Shown: piece by piece, positions 40,252-48,362 of the stretch
How positions within the stretch are numbered: the stretch's first letter is position 1
Layout of the letters: each line of letters opens with the position of its first letter
The notes under the pieces: generated by a model
Database searches by the model: none
The model's input: the letters and a program-made list of their open reading frames with translations, nothing else
Told to the model about the DNA's origin: nothing
Translations under genes and position numbers: made by a program
Source: JAMXLG01 sp963765935
GTDB lineage: Bacteria; Vulcanimicrobiota; Vulcanimicrobiia; Vulcanimicrobiales; Vulcanimicrobiaceae
NCBI GenBank assembly: GCA_963765935.1
Contig: CAVXXX010000001.1
Location: 992,001-1,056,000 of the forward strand
Direction: 5' to 3'
DNA: 64,000 nucleotides

Positions 40252-41100
40252 TTACTCCGCGGTTTCTAAAGCCGGAACGGCATCGCCGTCGAGAAAGACG
40301 CGCAGTTCTTGCGGCGAGAATTGCAGGCCGCTCCAGAACGCACCGAACTCTCCGTAACGCGCGCTTGCTTCATCGAAGCGCATCTCGTAGACGAGCTTCT
40401 TGAAAACGAGCGGATCGTCCGCATATAAATCGACGCCCCATTCGAAATCGTCAAACCCGATCGATCCCGAGATGACTTGCGTTACGAGTCCATGGTAGGA
40501 TCGGCCAACTTTACCGTGCTCGGTCATGAGCTTCGCGCGTTCGTCGAACGGCAGCATGAACCAGTTGTCGCCGCCTTCGCGCTTCTTGTTCATCGGATAG
40601 AAACAGACGTAGCGGCGATGCGGAACCTTCGCCCAAAGACGCGGGCCGACATACGGGCTCTCCGCTTGTTTGCGAACGAGTTCGTCGAACGCGGCGATCC
40701 ATTCCGGCGAATCCGCCGTTAAGCCGCGCGACTGCAGTTCCGCGTGGATCTTCCCCGTTGCGTCATACATCCCGAGTTCGAGCACTGATACGTAGGAGCC
40801 GAGCGGCGCTAAGTACTCGCGTACTTCCAGCTTATCGACGAGCGTTTGCGCATACAGAAGCCCTTCGTAGGTTCGCGCGTAATGCGTCACCATTAAGTCG
40901 CCCTTGTGACCCACGATCTGCGCGAGCGCGGCATCGCCGTCGCTCCCCGACTGCAAATGTTCGAAGAGATCCGTTGCGTGCGATCCATATTTGGCGCGGC
41001 GTTTCTCCGGCAACGCATCCCACCCGCGGCGATCGAACGCAAACATGCGATGGAGAATCCACCAGCCTTCGAGAGATTCCGGAACGTTGGGATCGCGCAT
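40252..41100 (-). CDS. chdC: Coproheme decarboxylase (HemQ/ChdC, chlorite dismutase family)
   Basis: Converts coproheme III to heme b in the coproporphyrin-dependent pathway of monoderm and related bacteria. ATG 41100 (MRDPNVPESLEGWWILHRMF) gives 282 residues; a long open frame upstream is a shadow. Two ferredoxin-like halves are seen. The catalytic Tyr is Y168 in FYPMNKKR, and the proximal His is H195 in LMTEHGKVGRSYHG. GSIGFDDFEWGVDLYADDP and LVYEMRFDEASARYGEFG are diagnostic. It overlaps panE by TGATG. No other heme gene is nearby. Confidence 0.95.
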   Translation of the reverse strand: MRDPNVPESLEGWWILHRMFAFDRRGWDALPEKRRAKYGSHATDLFEHLQSGSDGDAALAQIVGHKGDLMVTHYARTYEGLLYAQTLVDKLEVREYLAPLGSYVSVLELGMYDATGKIHAELQSRGLTADSPEWIAAFDELVRKQAESPYVGPRLWAKVPHRRYVCFYPMNKKREGGDNWFMLPFDERAKLMTEHGKVGRSYHGLVTQVISGSIGFDDFEWGVDLYADDPLVFKKLVYEMRFDEASARYGEFGAFWSGLQFSPQELRVFLDGDAVPALETAE

Positions 41101-42083
41101 CAGTGCGCGACTCCTCGCGAGAGCGCCTTCACGCGTCGCATCTCGGCTTCCACTTCGGCAACGAGCGCCTCGGGACGTTCGCGATACTTCGCCCACAACT
41201 GCGGCATGTTCGCGATATCGTCGAGCACGCGCGCGTAGACGGCATTCACAGGCGTGGGCACATTGTACTGACGTCCGGCGGCGGCAACGGCACCGTTGAG
41301 GAAGTCGACTTCGGTTTGCGGCTTGCCTTGGCGCAGATCGAGCAAGAGTGACGGCGGCTTTGTGCCACGAGCGCCGGCAACGCTTCCGGCCATCACGCGT
41401 CGCGCAACCGGGCTCGGCAGCGAGGCGGCACCAAAGAGCGCTTTGACGGGATAGCGCGGCAAATCGATCGGCGTCAGGTTCATCGCCGCCATGACGGCGC
41501 GCACTTCTCGAATCATGCGGATCTCGAGCGTAAAGATCTTTTCGAAGTGGACGAGCCGGTTCGGCAGCACGTTCAAAATCGCGCAGCTTGCATTCGCGAC
41601 GACGTTGAGCGCGAGCTTGCTCCATTTGAGCGCGCGCCAGTCGTCGACGACTTTGATCTTCAGACCGGTGCTCGCGAACGTGGCGACGAGCCAGTTGAAT
41701 GCGCTCGATCCCACCGGTGCAAAGGCGAGGCCGCCGTCATGCGTTGCATTCGCATGCCCTTCGCGATCGCGGCCAACCGGAACCGTAAGCGCGGCCGCGA
41801 CGATGTTGTCGGTGCCGAATGACGCGGCAAGCTCCTCTTCGTTGCCGACGCCGTTTTGCGGCGAGACGAAGACGGTGTTCGCCGGATCGGGAATTGCGCG
41901 GCGCAGCGTGTCGATGGCGGAACCGGTGTCGTACGCTTTGACCGCGACGATCGCAACGTCAGCTTGGAACGGCGTCACATCTGCGAGCGCACGCGGAGCG
42001 TATGCGACCTCGACTCCGATCGAAGTAAGCAGATCGCCCAAATACTGTCCAACGGCCCCACGCCCGACGATGTAGACCTTCAC
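41100..42083 (-). CDS. panE: 2-dehydropantoate 2-reductase (ketopantoate reductase)
   Basis: NADPH-dependent reduction of ketopantoate to pantoate in vitamin B5 synthesis. The N-terminal Rossmann motif is VYIVGRGAVGQYLGDLL, where the family has GxGAxG; VSPQNGVGNEEEL and DWRALKWSKLALNVVANAS with the catalytic Lys are present, as is LLLDLRQGKPQTEVDFLNGA. The 327-residue length fits PanE/ApbA. It is coupled to chdC downstream and overlaps dut upstream (ATGA). Confidence 0.88.
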   Translation of the reverse strand: MKVYIVGRGAVGQYLGDLLTSIGVEVAYAPRALADVTPFQADVAIVAVKAYDTGSAIDTLRRAIPDPANTVFVSPQNGVGNEEELAASFGTDNIVAAALTVPVGRDREGHANATHDGGLAFAPVGSSAFNWLVATFASTGLKIKVVDDWRALKWSKLALNVVANASCAILNVLPNRLVHFEKIFTLEIRMIREVRAVMAAMNLTPIDLPRYPVKALFGAASLPSPVARRVMAGSVAGARGTKPPSLLLDLRQGKPQTEVDFLNGAVAAAGRQYNVPTPVNAVYARVLDDIANMPQLWAKYRERPEALVAEVEAEMRRVKALSRGVAH

Positions 42084-42553
42084 GACGCGACCCCCGTGCT
42101 TCCAAATCCGTTCGCACCGCGAAGCGAATCCGGCAACTCATCAACAACGGTGAATTCCGCTCGCTCTACCGGCGAGACGATCATCTGCGCGATGCGATCG
42201 CCACGCTTGATGACCGCCGGTTCGTTCCCAAGATTGATGAGGAGCACTTGAACGTGCCCGCGATAGTCGGCATCGATCGTGCCCGGTGTATTCAAACACG
42301 TGATGCCCGATTTAAGGGCAAGGCCGCTACGCGGGCGGATCTGCGCCTCGTACCCGGGCGGCAGCGCAATCGAAATGCCCGTGGGCACGAGCGCGCGCAT
42401 ACCAGGCAAAAGCACGAGGTCTTCCTGTAGCGCAGCAAAGAGATCGGCGCCGGCGGCGAGATCACTCATATAGGAAGGGAGCGGCAAGTCTTCCGATCCC
42501 GGCAAACGCTTAACCGCGATCGGCACACGCATGTCCATAACGTGTGGGGTCAT
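42080..42553 (-). CDS. dut: dUTP diphosphatase
   Basis: Hydrolyses dUTP to dUMP, keeping uracil out of DNA. The five motifs are present in 157 residues: AAGADLFA, RPRSGLALK, NTPGTIDADYRG, IKRGDRIAQM and GANGFGSTG. Trimeric cytosolic enzyme. It shares an operon with nrdR, the ribonucleotide-reductase regulator, which fits a deoxynucleotide theme; each neighbour overlaps by 4 nt. Confidence 0.96.
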   Translation of the reverse strand: MTPHVMDMRVPIAVKRLPGSEDLPLPSYMSDLAAGADLFAALQEDLVLLPGMRALVPTGISIALPPGYEAQIRPRSGLALKSGITCLNTPGTIDADYRGHVQVLLINLGNEPAVIKRGDRIAQMIVSPVERAEFTVVDELPDSLRGANGFGSTGVAS

Positions 42554-43002
42554 TTAGAAAGAAGCTGCGATAACTCTTCTCTAAAGCTCTCGATGTCGCG
42601 GAACGAACGATACACGCTTGCGAAGCGGATGTATGCTACGGGATCGAGCTTCTTGAGCGCTTCCATCAGCTTCTCGCCGACCATGGTCGAACTGACTTCG
42701 CTCTCGCCGCGCGCGAAGAGATCGCGCTCGAGATCCGCAGCAACCGCTTCCATCTGGTTCTCGGAAATCGGACGCTTTTCGCACGCCTTGCGAAGGCCAT
42801 TGAGAATTTTGTCGCGACTGTATTGCTCGCGGCGGCCGTCTTTCTTCACGACGAAGAGACGCGGCGCTTCCATGCGCTCGTACGTGGTAAAGCGATGCTT
42901 ACAGCGCGGGTCCAAACACTCGCGCCGGCGGCGAACCACGGTTTCGTCGTCGCGCGAGTCGACGACGCGCGTCTCACTCTTGCGACAGGTTGGACAGATC
43001 AG
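42550..43002 (-). CDS. nrdR: Transcriptional repressor NrdR, CTG start
   Basis: Zinc-ribbon/ATP-cone repressor of ribonucleotide reductase genes. The frame continues upstream of the first canonical start (GTG at 42939) and encodes the essential N-terminus ICPTCRKSETRVVDSR. The only in-frame codon that can start it is CTG at 43002, because TAG lies two codons further up. This gives 150 residues, the standard length. The second zinc pair is CLDPRC (four residues between) instead of the usual CxxC. The ATP-cone (VVKKDGRREQYSRDKILNGL and ASVYRSFRDIESFREELSQL) is normal. A palindrome in the promoter suggests autoregulation. Confidence 0.93.
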   Translation of the reverse strand: MICPTCRKSETRVVDSRDDETVVRRRRECLDPRCKHRFTTYERMEAPRLFVVKKDGRREQYSRDKILNGLRKACEKRPISENQMEAVAADLERDLFARGESEVSSTMVGEKLMEALKKLDPVAYIRFASVYRSFRDIESFREELSQLLSK

Positions 43003-43022
43003 CGGCTAGTCTTCCGGATAGT

Positions 43023-43076
43023 ACCCGCTATATAGTGGGTGCTCGTATTATACGGCACTACTGCTAGTAAACGCAA
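43023..43076 (-). promoter_or_regulatory. nrdR promoter with palindrome at the transcription start
   Basis: On the minus strand TTGCGT (43076-43071), an 18-bp spacer and TATAAT (43052-43047) predict a start near 43040. The 18-bp dyad ACCCGCTATATAGTGGGT (43023-43040) begins there. Its CTATATAG core recalls the NrdR box, but the centre is shifted by one base, so the match is approximate. Confidence 0.5.
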
Positions 43077-43077
43077 A

Positions 43078-43106
43078 AAAGGCCGCCCAAATCATGAGCG
43101 GCCTTT
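43078..43106 (-). terminator. Intrinsic terminator downstream of the DUF5679 gene
   Basis: A 9-bp stem AAAGGCCGC/GCGGCCTTT (43078-43086 and 43098-43106) is followed on the minus strand by TTTTTTGCG. Flanking AACGCAA/TTGCGTT (43070-43076 and 43113-43119) can lengthen it. It insulates nrdR from the upstream gene. Confidence 0.8.
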
Positions 43107-43142
43107 CAAAAATTGCGTTTCTACGCTGATGACTTCCGCGGC

Positions 43143-43250
43143 GCGCCGCGAGCTAGATTTCGCTCGTGGCTAGGCGCGAAAGGGCGAAGTGGCCTTTGGG
43201 CCATGAGCCCTTGAGCAACGACGCCACGGGCGAAATCTAGCTCGCGGCGC
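43143..43250. repeat. 108-bp nested inverted repeat ending inside the DUF5679 gene
   Basis: Arms of 28 bp (43143-43170 and 43223-43250) pair with one non-Watson-Crick position (T43164 opposite G43229). The 52-nt interior has two more perfect stems: AAGGGC/GCCCTT (43180-43185, 43207-43212) and TGGCC/GGCCA (43190-43194, 43199-43203). The right arm includes the last codons and stop of the DUF5679 gene. In a plus-strand RNA the T-G pair would be a wobble, so all 28 positions pair; in minus-strand RNA it is an A-C mismatch. Confidence 0.8.
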
Positions 43251-43386
43251 CGATTTTGAACATTTTGGTTCCGCATTCCGGGCATTTGCCTTCCGTTGCG
43301 GGGCGGCCGTTCTTCATCGTGATTTGCACGGCGTCTTTGATTTGGCGCTTCGTCTTGCATTTGACGCAATAGGCTTCTGCTGCCAC
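43237..43386 (-). CDS. DUF5679 zinc-ribbon protein (49 residues)
   Basis: Start GTG 43386 with GGAGG 8 nt upstream, so the longer frame to 43644 is a shadow of dprA. The 49-residue product (AYCVKCKTKRQIKDAVQITM then KNGRPATEGKCPECGTKMF) has two CxxC pairs and matches the small DUF5679 zinc-ribbon domain. No catalytic role is known. The final codons (GAAS stop) lie in the right arm of the inverted repeat. It is transcribed divergently from dprA. Confidence 0.88.
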   Translation of the reverse strand: MAAEAYCVKCKTKRQIKDAVQITMKNGRPATEGKCPECGTKMFKIGAAS

Positions 43387-43514
43387 CTGAGGATCCTCCG
43401 AAGAGCTGGGCGTGTTGCGGCTGGCCGTATTCGGGTACGCGGGCGTGCCTCCTTGGTGGTCCGCAGGCAGGGATTCCTGCTTGCTCTGCGTGCAGCGCCG
43501 CGTGAAGGCCGAGC

Positions 43515-44369
43515 GTGGACGGAGCGGTGTATCTCGAGCGCGGCGCTTTCGAGGCCGTGCGAGGGGAACGGGACTTCGCCTGGCAAGGGCCCGGCCTCTG
43601 GCTCTGTGGCAACGTGGACGGCTTGGCGCGGCCTGCGATCGCAATTATCGGGACGCGCGCAGCAACGGCCTATGGACGACGCCTAGCGCATTCGTTCGCC
43701 CGGGAGCTGGGCGCCGCAGGCTGCTGCATCGTCTCGGGCCTCGCGTTGGGCATCGATGCCGCGGCCCATGAAGGCGCCCTCGCGGCCGGCGCGCCGACAA
43801 TCGGTGTGCTCGGCGGTGGTCACGGTCGATTCTTCCCGCGACGAAACCGCGAGCTCGCGCAAGGGATGGTCGATTCCGGCGGAGCGGTGCTGTCGTTGTG
43901 GCCGCCGGACCATTCGGCGTTCCCGTCTCAGTTTCTGGAGCGCAACGCCGTTGTTGCTGCGCTCGCGGACGCGGTGCTCGTCATCGAAGCGCCCGCCCGA
44001 AGCGGGGCGCTCAACACCGCGAATTGGGCCGCCGGGCGGATCCCCGTGCTCGCCGTTCCCGGCGACGTCGATCGGCGACACGTCGAGGGGTGCCACGCAT
44101 TGATCCGCGACGGCGCGATCCTCGCTCGAACGCCGGCGGATGTGCTCGAGGTCGTCAATATGCAATTCGGCGGAACGGAACGGCAAGTGCCGCAGCGGAG
44201 CGGACTCGAGGGCGCCATCCTTCGGGCACTTGGAGCGGGCGAATGTAGTTTGGACGAGCTCGCGCATGCAAGCGATTCAAATGCGGCGGATCTTCTAGCG
44301 GCGCTCGCACTGCTGGAATTCGAGGGACTGGTCGAGCGGCGTGCCAGCCGCTACGCGGCGATTATTTGA
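43515..44369 (+). CDS. dprA: DNA-processing protein DprA
   Basis: Loads RecA on incoming single-stranded DNA during transformation. The Rossmann core is intact in 284 residues: AIAIIGTRAATAYGRRLAHS, VSGLALGIDAAAHEGAL, GVLGGGHGRFFPRRNRELAQ and APARSGALNTANWAA. The C-terminal winged helix is GLEGAILRALGAGECSLDEL with LLEFEGLVERR. The start is the GTG at 43515, because an in-frame TGA lies 12 nt upstream, so the helical N-terminal domain of longer DprA proteins is absent. comM is present at 35.7 kb. Confidence 0.93.
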   Translation: MDGAVYLERGAFEAVRGERDFAWQGPGLWLCGNVDGLARPAIAIIGTRAATAYGRRLAHSFARELGAAGCCIVSGLALGIDAAAHEGALAAGAPTIGVLGGGHGRFFPRRNRELAQGMVDSGGAVLSLWPPDHSAFPSQFLERNAVVAALADAVLVIEAPARSGALNTANWAAGRIPVLAVPGDVDRRHVEGCHALIRDGAILARTPADVLEVVNMQFGGTERQVPQRSGLEGAILRALGAGECSLDELAHASDSNAADLLAALALLEFEGLVERRASRYAAII

Positions 44370-44391
44370 GCGCGTTTGGTATGCTGATCCA

Positions 44392-44853
44392 ATGCAACTG
44401 CGGCTCGTCGCCGTCGACAAACTTCGCACGCCGTACATAGCCGACGCGTGCGCGGAATTCCGCAAGCGTTTGCGCCCGTTCTTGCCGTACGAAGAAGTCG
44501 AAATCCGCGCTGCCTCGGGTAGCAATCCCGGCGCGGCCGTTCGCGATGAAACGGAGCGCATTCTCAAGCTGCTGCGCGCCGATGAATCGGTGTGGCTGCT
44601 CGAGCGCACCGGAATCGAACTTTCGAGCGAGGCACTCTCGCGCAAAATCGACGACATAATGCATGCGGGCACATCGCGCTTGACCTTTGTCGTAGCCGGA
44701 ACGTACGGCGCGGGCGACGCATTAATGGAACGCGCCGACTTCAAATGGTCCCTCTCGCAGCTGACCTTCCTGCACGAATGGGCGCGCATGATCGTGCTGG
44801 AACAACTCTATCGCTCGGCGAAGATTTCGCGTAATGAACCCTACCATCACTAG
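44392..44853 (+). CDS. rlmH: 23S rRNA (pseudouridine1915-N3)-methyltransferase RlmH
   Basis: SPOUT methyltransferase acting on pseudouridine 1915 in helix 69. ATG 44392 gives 153 residues with MQLRLVAVDKLRTPYIADAC, VWLLERTGIELSSEALSRKI, LTFVVAGTYGAGDALMERAD and LTFLHEWARMIVLEQLYRSA, ending SRNEPYHH, the diagnostic C-terminus. TATGCT with an upstream TGG (extended -10) lies at 44380-44385, exactly 7 nt from the ATG, so it may be leaderless. The 3' end overlaps argS by 20 nt. Confidence 0.96.
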   Translation: MQLRLVAVDKLRTPYIADACAEFRKRLRPFLPYEEVEIRAASGSNPGAAVRDETERILKLLRADESVWLLERTGIELSSEALSRKIDDIMHAGTSRLTFVVAGTYGAGDALMERADFKWSLSQLTFLHEWARMIVLEQLYRSAKISRNEPYHH

Positions 44854-46525
44854 TTCAGCGATGCTGCCCGACGATGCGCTCAATGCGTTTGCAGCCGCGC
44901 TGGGCGACGTTATTGCGGCTCGGTATCCCGAAGCCAATGCGGTGAAGGTTGGGTTCGAAGCGCCGCGGCGTCCCGAATTCGGTGATTTCGCAACGAACGT
45001 CGCTTTTTCGCTGGCAAAGATCGCGCGGCGCGCTCCTAATGACGTCGCATCGACGATCGTCGGCGACCTGCGCGAACGCGCGCCGAACGTCGCAGCGCTC
45101 TTCTCCAGCATCGAACCGGTCGCCGGATTCATCAACCTGCGTCTGGCATCCGTCGCGTGGCAAACGCTGATCGCGACGATCCTTCGCGATGGTTCGGATT
45201 ACGGCAAACATCCCGCAAACGGAACGAAGATTTCGCTCGAATTCGGGAGTGCCAATCCGACGGGGCCGCTCGTCGTCGTCCAAGGACGCACGCTCTCGAT
45301 CGGCGATACGCTCGTGCGCGCGTTTCGTTTTTGCGGATATGACGTCTTCGTCGAATGGATCATCAACGATGCCGGCAGTCAAATTGAAACGCTCGGCCGC
45401 TCGATCTATGCGCGCTACATGCAACTCTTTGATTCCGCATATCCGTTTCCCGAAGAAGGCTATCCGGGCGAGTATTTGATACCGATCGCGCAAACGATCG
45501 CGCAGCGCGACGGTGAGAAGTGGCGGTCCGCCGCCGAGTCCGAGTGGCTCCCGTATTTCGCGAAGTTCGGCCGTGACACGATCGTCGAACAGCAACGCGC
45601 AACGGCAGAGCGGTTCGGCGTGACGTACGATCTTTGGCAGAGCGAAAAAGAGCTTCGCGAGAGCGGGCGCATGAGCGAGGACCTTGAGAAACTGCGCTCG
45701 ATGGGCCTCATCTATGAATCCGAAGGCGCGCAATACTTCCGTACGTCGGACTTCGGCGACGACAAAGATCGCGTCATCGTTCGCAGTGACGGCTCGCCGA
45801 CGTACTTTGCCCCCGACATTGCGTACCACTTCGAAAAACTCAATCGCGCAAATCGCGTCATCGACATTCTCGGGCCGGATCATCATGGTTACATCGGCCG
45901 CTTGAAAGCGGCAGCCGCCGCGATGGGCTTCGAGGGCCACCTCGATGCGCTCATCTCGCAACAGGTGACGCTCATGCGGGGCGGCGAGCAAGTCAGCATG
46001 AGTAAACGGGCCGGCAATATCATTACGCTCGATGAAATCGTCGACGAAGTCGGCGTCGATGCAGCGCGCTTCTTCTTCGTGATGCTCGCCGTTGATTCGC
46101 CGCTGACGTTCGATCTTAAACTCGCCGTCGAACAAAGCAACGAGAATCCGGTCTATTACGTCCAGTACGGACACGCACGCATCGCCTCCGTGCTCAAGAA
46201 TGCCGACCCACAAGATGTGGAGGTCGCGCGGAATCGGCAGCCATCGCTTGCCACGCTGCAAGAGCCGACGGAGATGGCGCTTGCGCGGCGTCTATGGGAA
46301 TTTCCCAATGTGGTGCGCGGGGTCGTCGATCATGAAGCGCCGCACCGCCTCGCGAAATACGCGCGCGACGTCGCATCGGACTTCCATCAGTTCTATACCG
46401 AGTGCCGTATCTTGGTCGACGAGCGCGACACGCGCCTCGCACGACTTGCGCTCTGTCTCGCAGCGAAAACGGTGCTCGCGGAAGTGCTCGACCTGATCGG
46501 CGTCTCCGCGCCGGAGACCATGTGA
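44834..46525 (+). CDS. argS: Arginyl-tRNA synthetase with degenerate HIGH motif
   Basis: Class I synthetase charging tRNA-Arg, 563 residues. It has the N-terminal additional domain (APRRPEFGDFATNVAFSLAK), the catalytic Rossmann fold, the KMSKS-like loop SMSKRAGN (388-395) and a C-terminal DALR anticodon domain (AKYARDVASDFHQFYTECRI). The first signature is SANPTGPLVVVQGRTLSIGD: where HVGH is expected there is VVVQ (147-150), so both histidines of HIGH are missing. The rest, including YIINDAGSQ-type block WIINDAGSQIETLG, is normal. It overlaps rlmH and is coupled to ppk2. Confidence 0.95.
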   Translation: MNPTITSSAMLPDDALNAFAAALGDVIAARYPEANAVKVGFEAPRRPEFGDFATNVAFSLAKIARRAPNDVASTIVGDLRERAPNVAALFSSIEPVAGFINLRLASVAWQTLIATILRDGSDYGKHPANGTKISLEFGSANPTGPLVVVQGRTLSIGDTLVRAFRFCGYDVFVEWIINDAGSQIETLGRSIYARYMQLFDSAYPFPEEGYPGEYLIPIAQTIAQRDGEKWRSAAESEWLPYFAKFGRDTIVEQQRATAERFGVTYDLWQSEKELRESGRMSEDLEKLRSMGLIYESEGAQYFRTSDFGDDKDRVIVRSDGSPTYFAPDIAYHFEKLNRANRVIDILGPDHHGYIGRLKAAAAAMGFEGHLDALISQQVTLMRGGEQVSMSKRAGNIITLDEIVDEVGVDAARFFFVMLAVDSPLTFDLKLAVEQSNENPVYYVQYGHARIASVLKNADPQDVEVARNRQPSLATLQEPTEMALARRLWEFPNVVRGVVDHEAPHRLAKYARDVASDFHQFYTECRILVDERDTRLARLALCLAAKTVLAEVLDLIGVSAPETM

Positions 46526-47262
46526 GTTACAGCGACCAGTTACGGGAACTTCAGATCAAGCTCGTCGATTTCGAGCGCCGCGCGATCGAACACGGCTGGA
46601 AAGTGCTGCTGATTTTCGAGGGTCGCGACAGCAGCGGTAAAGACGGCACCATCAAGCGCATCACCGAGCATTTGAGTCCGCGCGAAACGCGTATCATCGC
46701 ACTCGGGAAGCCGACCGAACGGGAAACGACGGAGTGGTACTTCGAGCGGTGGACGCCGCATCTTCCGGCAGCGCAAGAAGTCGTCTGTTTTAATCGGAGT
46801 TGGTACAACCGCGCGGGCGTGGAACGCGTGATGGGCTTCTGCACCAACGACGAATACGAACTCTTTATGGAAATGGTGCCGACCTTTGAGGCAATGCTGA
46901 TCCGTTCGGGCATCAAGATGATCAAGTACTACCTCGATATCTCGAAGGACGAGCAAAAAAAGCGGCTCGCAGATCGAAAGACCGATCCGCTGAAACAGTG
47001 GAAGATCAGTCCGATCGACGAATCCGCGCTCAAACATTGGGACGACTACACCAAAGCGCGCGATGCCATGTTCGAGCGCACCTCGCAGCTTCAGTCGCCG
47101 TGGGTTGTCGTCAAAGCAGACGACAAAAAGACGGCGCGCCTCAATGTCATCCGCGATATCCTTACCCGAATCGATCCCGATCATAGCGGCGAACATCCCG
47201 ACCGCTCCATCGTCTTTCAATTCGAAACCGCAGCCTTGCACGACGGCCGCCTCGCCCGCTAA
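46522..47262 (+). CDS. ppk2: Polyphosphate kinase 2
   Basis: Uses polyphosphate to phosphorylate nucleotides (NDP or NMP). The GTG at 46522 (VSYSDQLRELQIKLVDFERR) overlaps the argS stop; a longer frame is a shadow. Walker A is EGRDSSGKDGTIKR, the lid region GKPTERETTEWYFERW and the Walker B-like CFNRSWYNRAGVERVMGF. The 246 residues and the single domain match class I PPK2; the direction of the reaction and the favoured nucleotide cannot be read. Confidence 0.93.
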   Translation: MSYSDQLRELQIKLVDFERRAIEHGWKVLLIFEGRDSSGKDGTIKRITEHLSPRETRIIALGKPTERETTEWYFERWTPHLPAAQEVVCFNRSWYNRAGVERVMGFCTNDEYELFMEMVPTFEAMLIRSGIKMIKYYLDISKDEQKKRLADRKTDPLKQWKISPIDESALKHWDDYTKARDAMFERTSQLQSPWVVVKADDKKTARLNVIRDILTRIDPDHSGEHPDRSIVFQFETAALHDGRLAR

Positions 47263-47285
47263 TTAGAGGCGGAGCGGATCGTCGC

Positions 47286-48362
47286 TCACTCCTGACCCAA
47301 TTGCGCCTGCAGCCACGGCGCGACGAAGTATCGCCACAAGATCTTGATTAATGCGGCCGCGGGAATTCCGAGCAATAATCCGGGGATTCCGAAGAGTTCG
47401 CCTCCTGCGAAGCTCGCGAACATAACGCCGATCGGTGAGACCCCGACCGACTGCCCCATGACCTTCGGCACGAGCACATTGTCGCTGATACGCGCCATGC
47501 CGAACATGATGACTTGCACCCAGAGAATCATCCAGCCGCCCTGTGGTGCGCACAGAACCACCGCAATTCCCTCGGCGATCAGCATCCCGATCACGGGAAT
47601 CGCATATGCGATCGCGCTGATAATACCGAGAATGAGCGAGAATTTGAATCCGATCAGCGATGAGAGTATCGTGATCACGATGCCCGTGATCGCGCAGACG
47701 ATCACTTGTCCCGAGATATAACTGCCGAATGTATCGGTGATTTCCGACGCAAGCTTTCTTGCCGTTTCACGGCGCGACATCGGAAACATCGCGGTAAAGC
47801 CGTCGGCAATCTGCGTGTCGTTGAGCAGGAAGAAAAATGACAGCACGATGGCTGAGAAGGCCACGAAAAACGCGGTCGCCGTTCCGACGAGTACCGCGCC
47901 GAGGGATGTGATCGTTCCGGTCGCGAGCTGTTGAAGACGAGCCGTTCCCAGCGTGCTGACATCGAACGCCTTTTGCGGCGCACGAAAACCCGGAACGTGA
48001 CTCTGCATCCAGATCTCGAGGCTCGAAAGCCAGCTCTGCAACGTTGCGATGTACGCGGGAATGTTGTTCAAGAGCGTCTGCAGCTGCGCGACGGTGAGCG
48101 GAATAAAGATCACGAGCCCGAGGATAATGAGCAGCGAGAGCACGACGAAAACGATCGTGATGGCAAGGGGCTTTGGGACGCCGCGCCGTTCCAAGCGCAG
48201 CACGATCGGCTGCACGCCGAACGCGATGAACGCCGCGATGAGAAAGATCGTGAGCGTCCTCGGAATGTGCTCGGCGAAAATGTACGCGACGATCAGCGCG
48301 ACAATGAACGCGGTCCCGATCAGAATTCGCCGCCATGCGCGCGGGCTCACAACATTTTGCAC
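47286..48362 (-). CDS. AI-2E family (PerM-like) membrane protein
   Basis: A 358-residue protein with about seven to eight membrane segments and a central cytosolic or periplasmic loop. ILIGTAFIVALIVAYIFAEH, FLIAAFIAFGVQPIVLRLER, GLVIFIPLTVAQLQTLLNNI, GIISAIAYAIPVIGMLIAEG and IGVMFASFAGGELFGIPGLL match the PerM/AI-2E exporter group, whose members export solutes or act as Na+/H+ antiporters. Start GTG 48362 overlaps the GNAT gene. Substrate unknown. Confidence 0.9.
   Translation of the reverse strand: MQNVVSPRAWRRILIGTAFIVALIVAYIFAEHIPRTLTIFLIAAFIAFGVQPIVLRLERRGVPKPLAITIVFVVLSLLIILGLVIFIPLTVAQLQTLLNNIPAYIATLQSWLSSLEIWMQSHVPGFRAPQKAFDVSTLGTARLQQLATGTITSLGAVLVGTATAFFVAFSAIVLSFFFLLNDTQIADGFTAMFPMSRRETARKLASEITDTFGSYISGQVIVCAITGIVITILSSLIGFKFSLILGIISAIAYAIPVIGMLIAEGIAVVLCAPQGGWMILWVQVIMFGMARISDNVLVPKVMGQSVGVSPIGVMFASFAGGELFGIPGLLLGIPAAALIKILWRYFVAPWLQAQLGQE

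Noticed and set aside
40252..41625. Long N-terminal extension of the coproheme decarboxylase
   Set aside because: The first 175 codons lie antisense-like within panE and are Arg-rich; the recognised N-terminus begins at ATG 41100, coupled to the panE stop.
43023..43040. Canonical NrdR box
   Set aside because: The dyad has a CTATATAG core, but its centre is one base out of phase with the usual box, so I list it only as a palindromic operator candidate.
43412..43771. Plus-strand frame upstream of and across dprA
   Set aside because: Different frame from dprA, no domain, and interrupted by the divergent DUF5679 promoter region.
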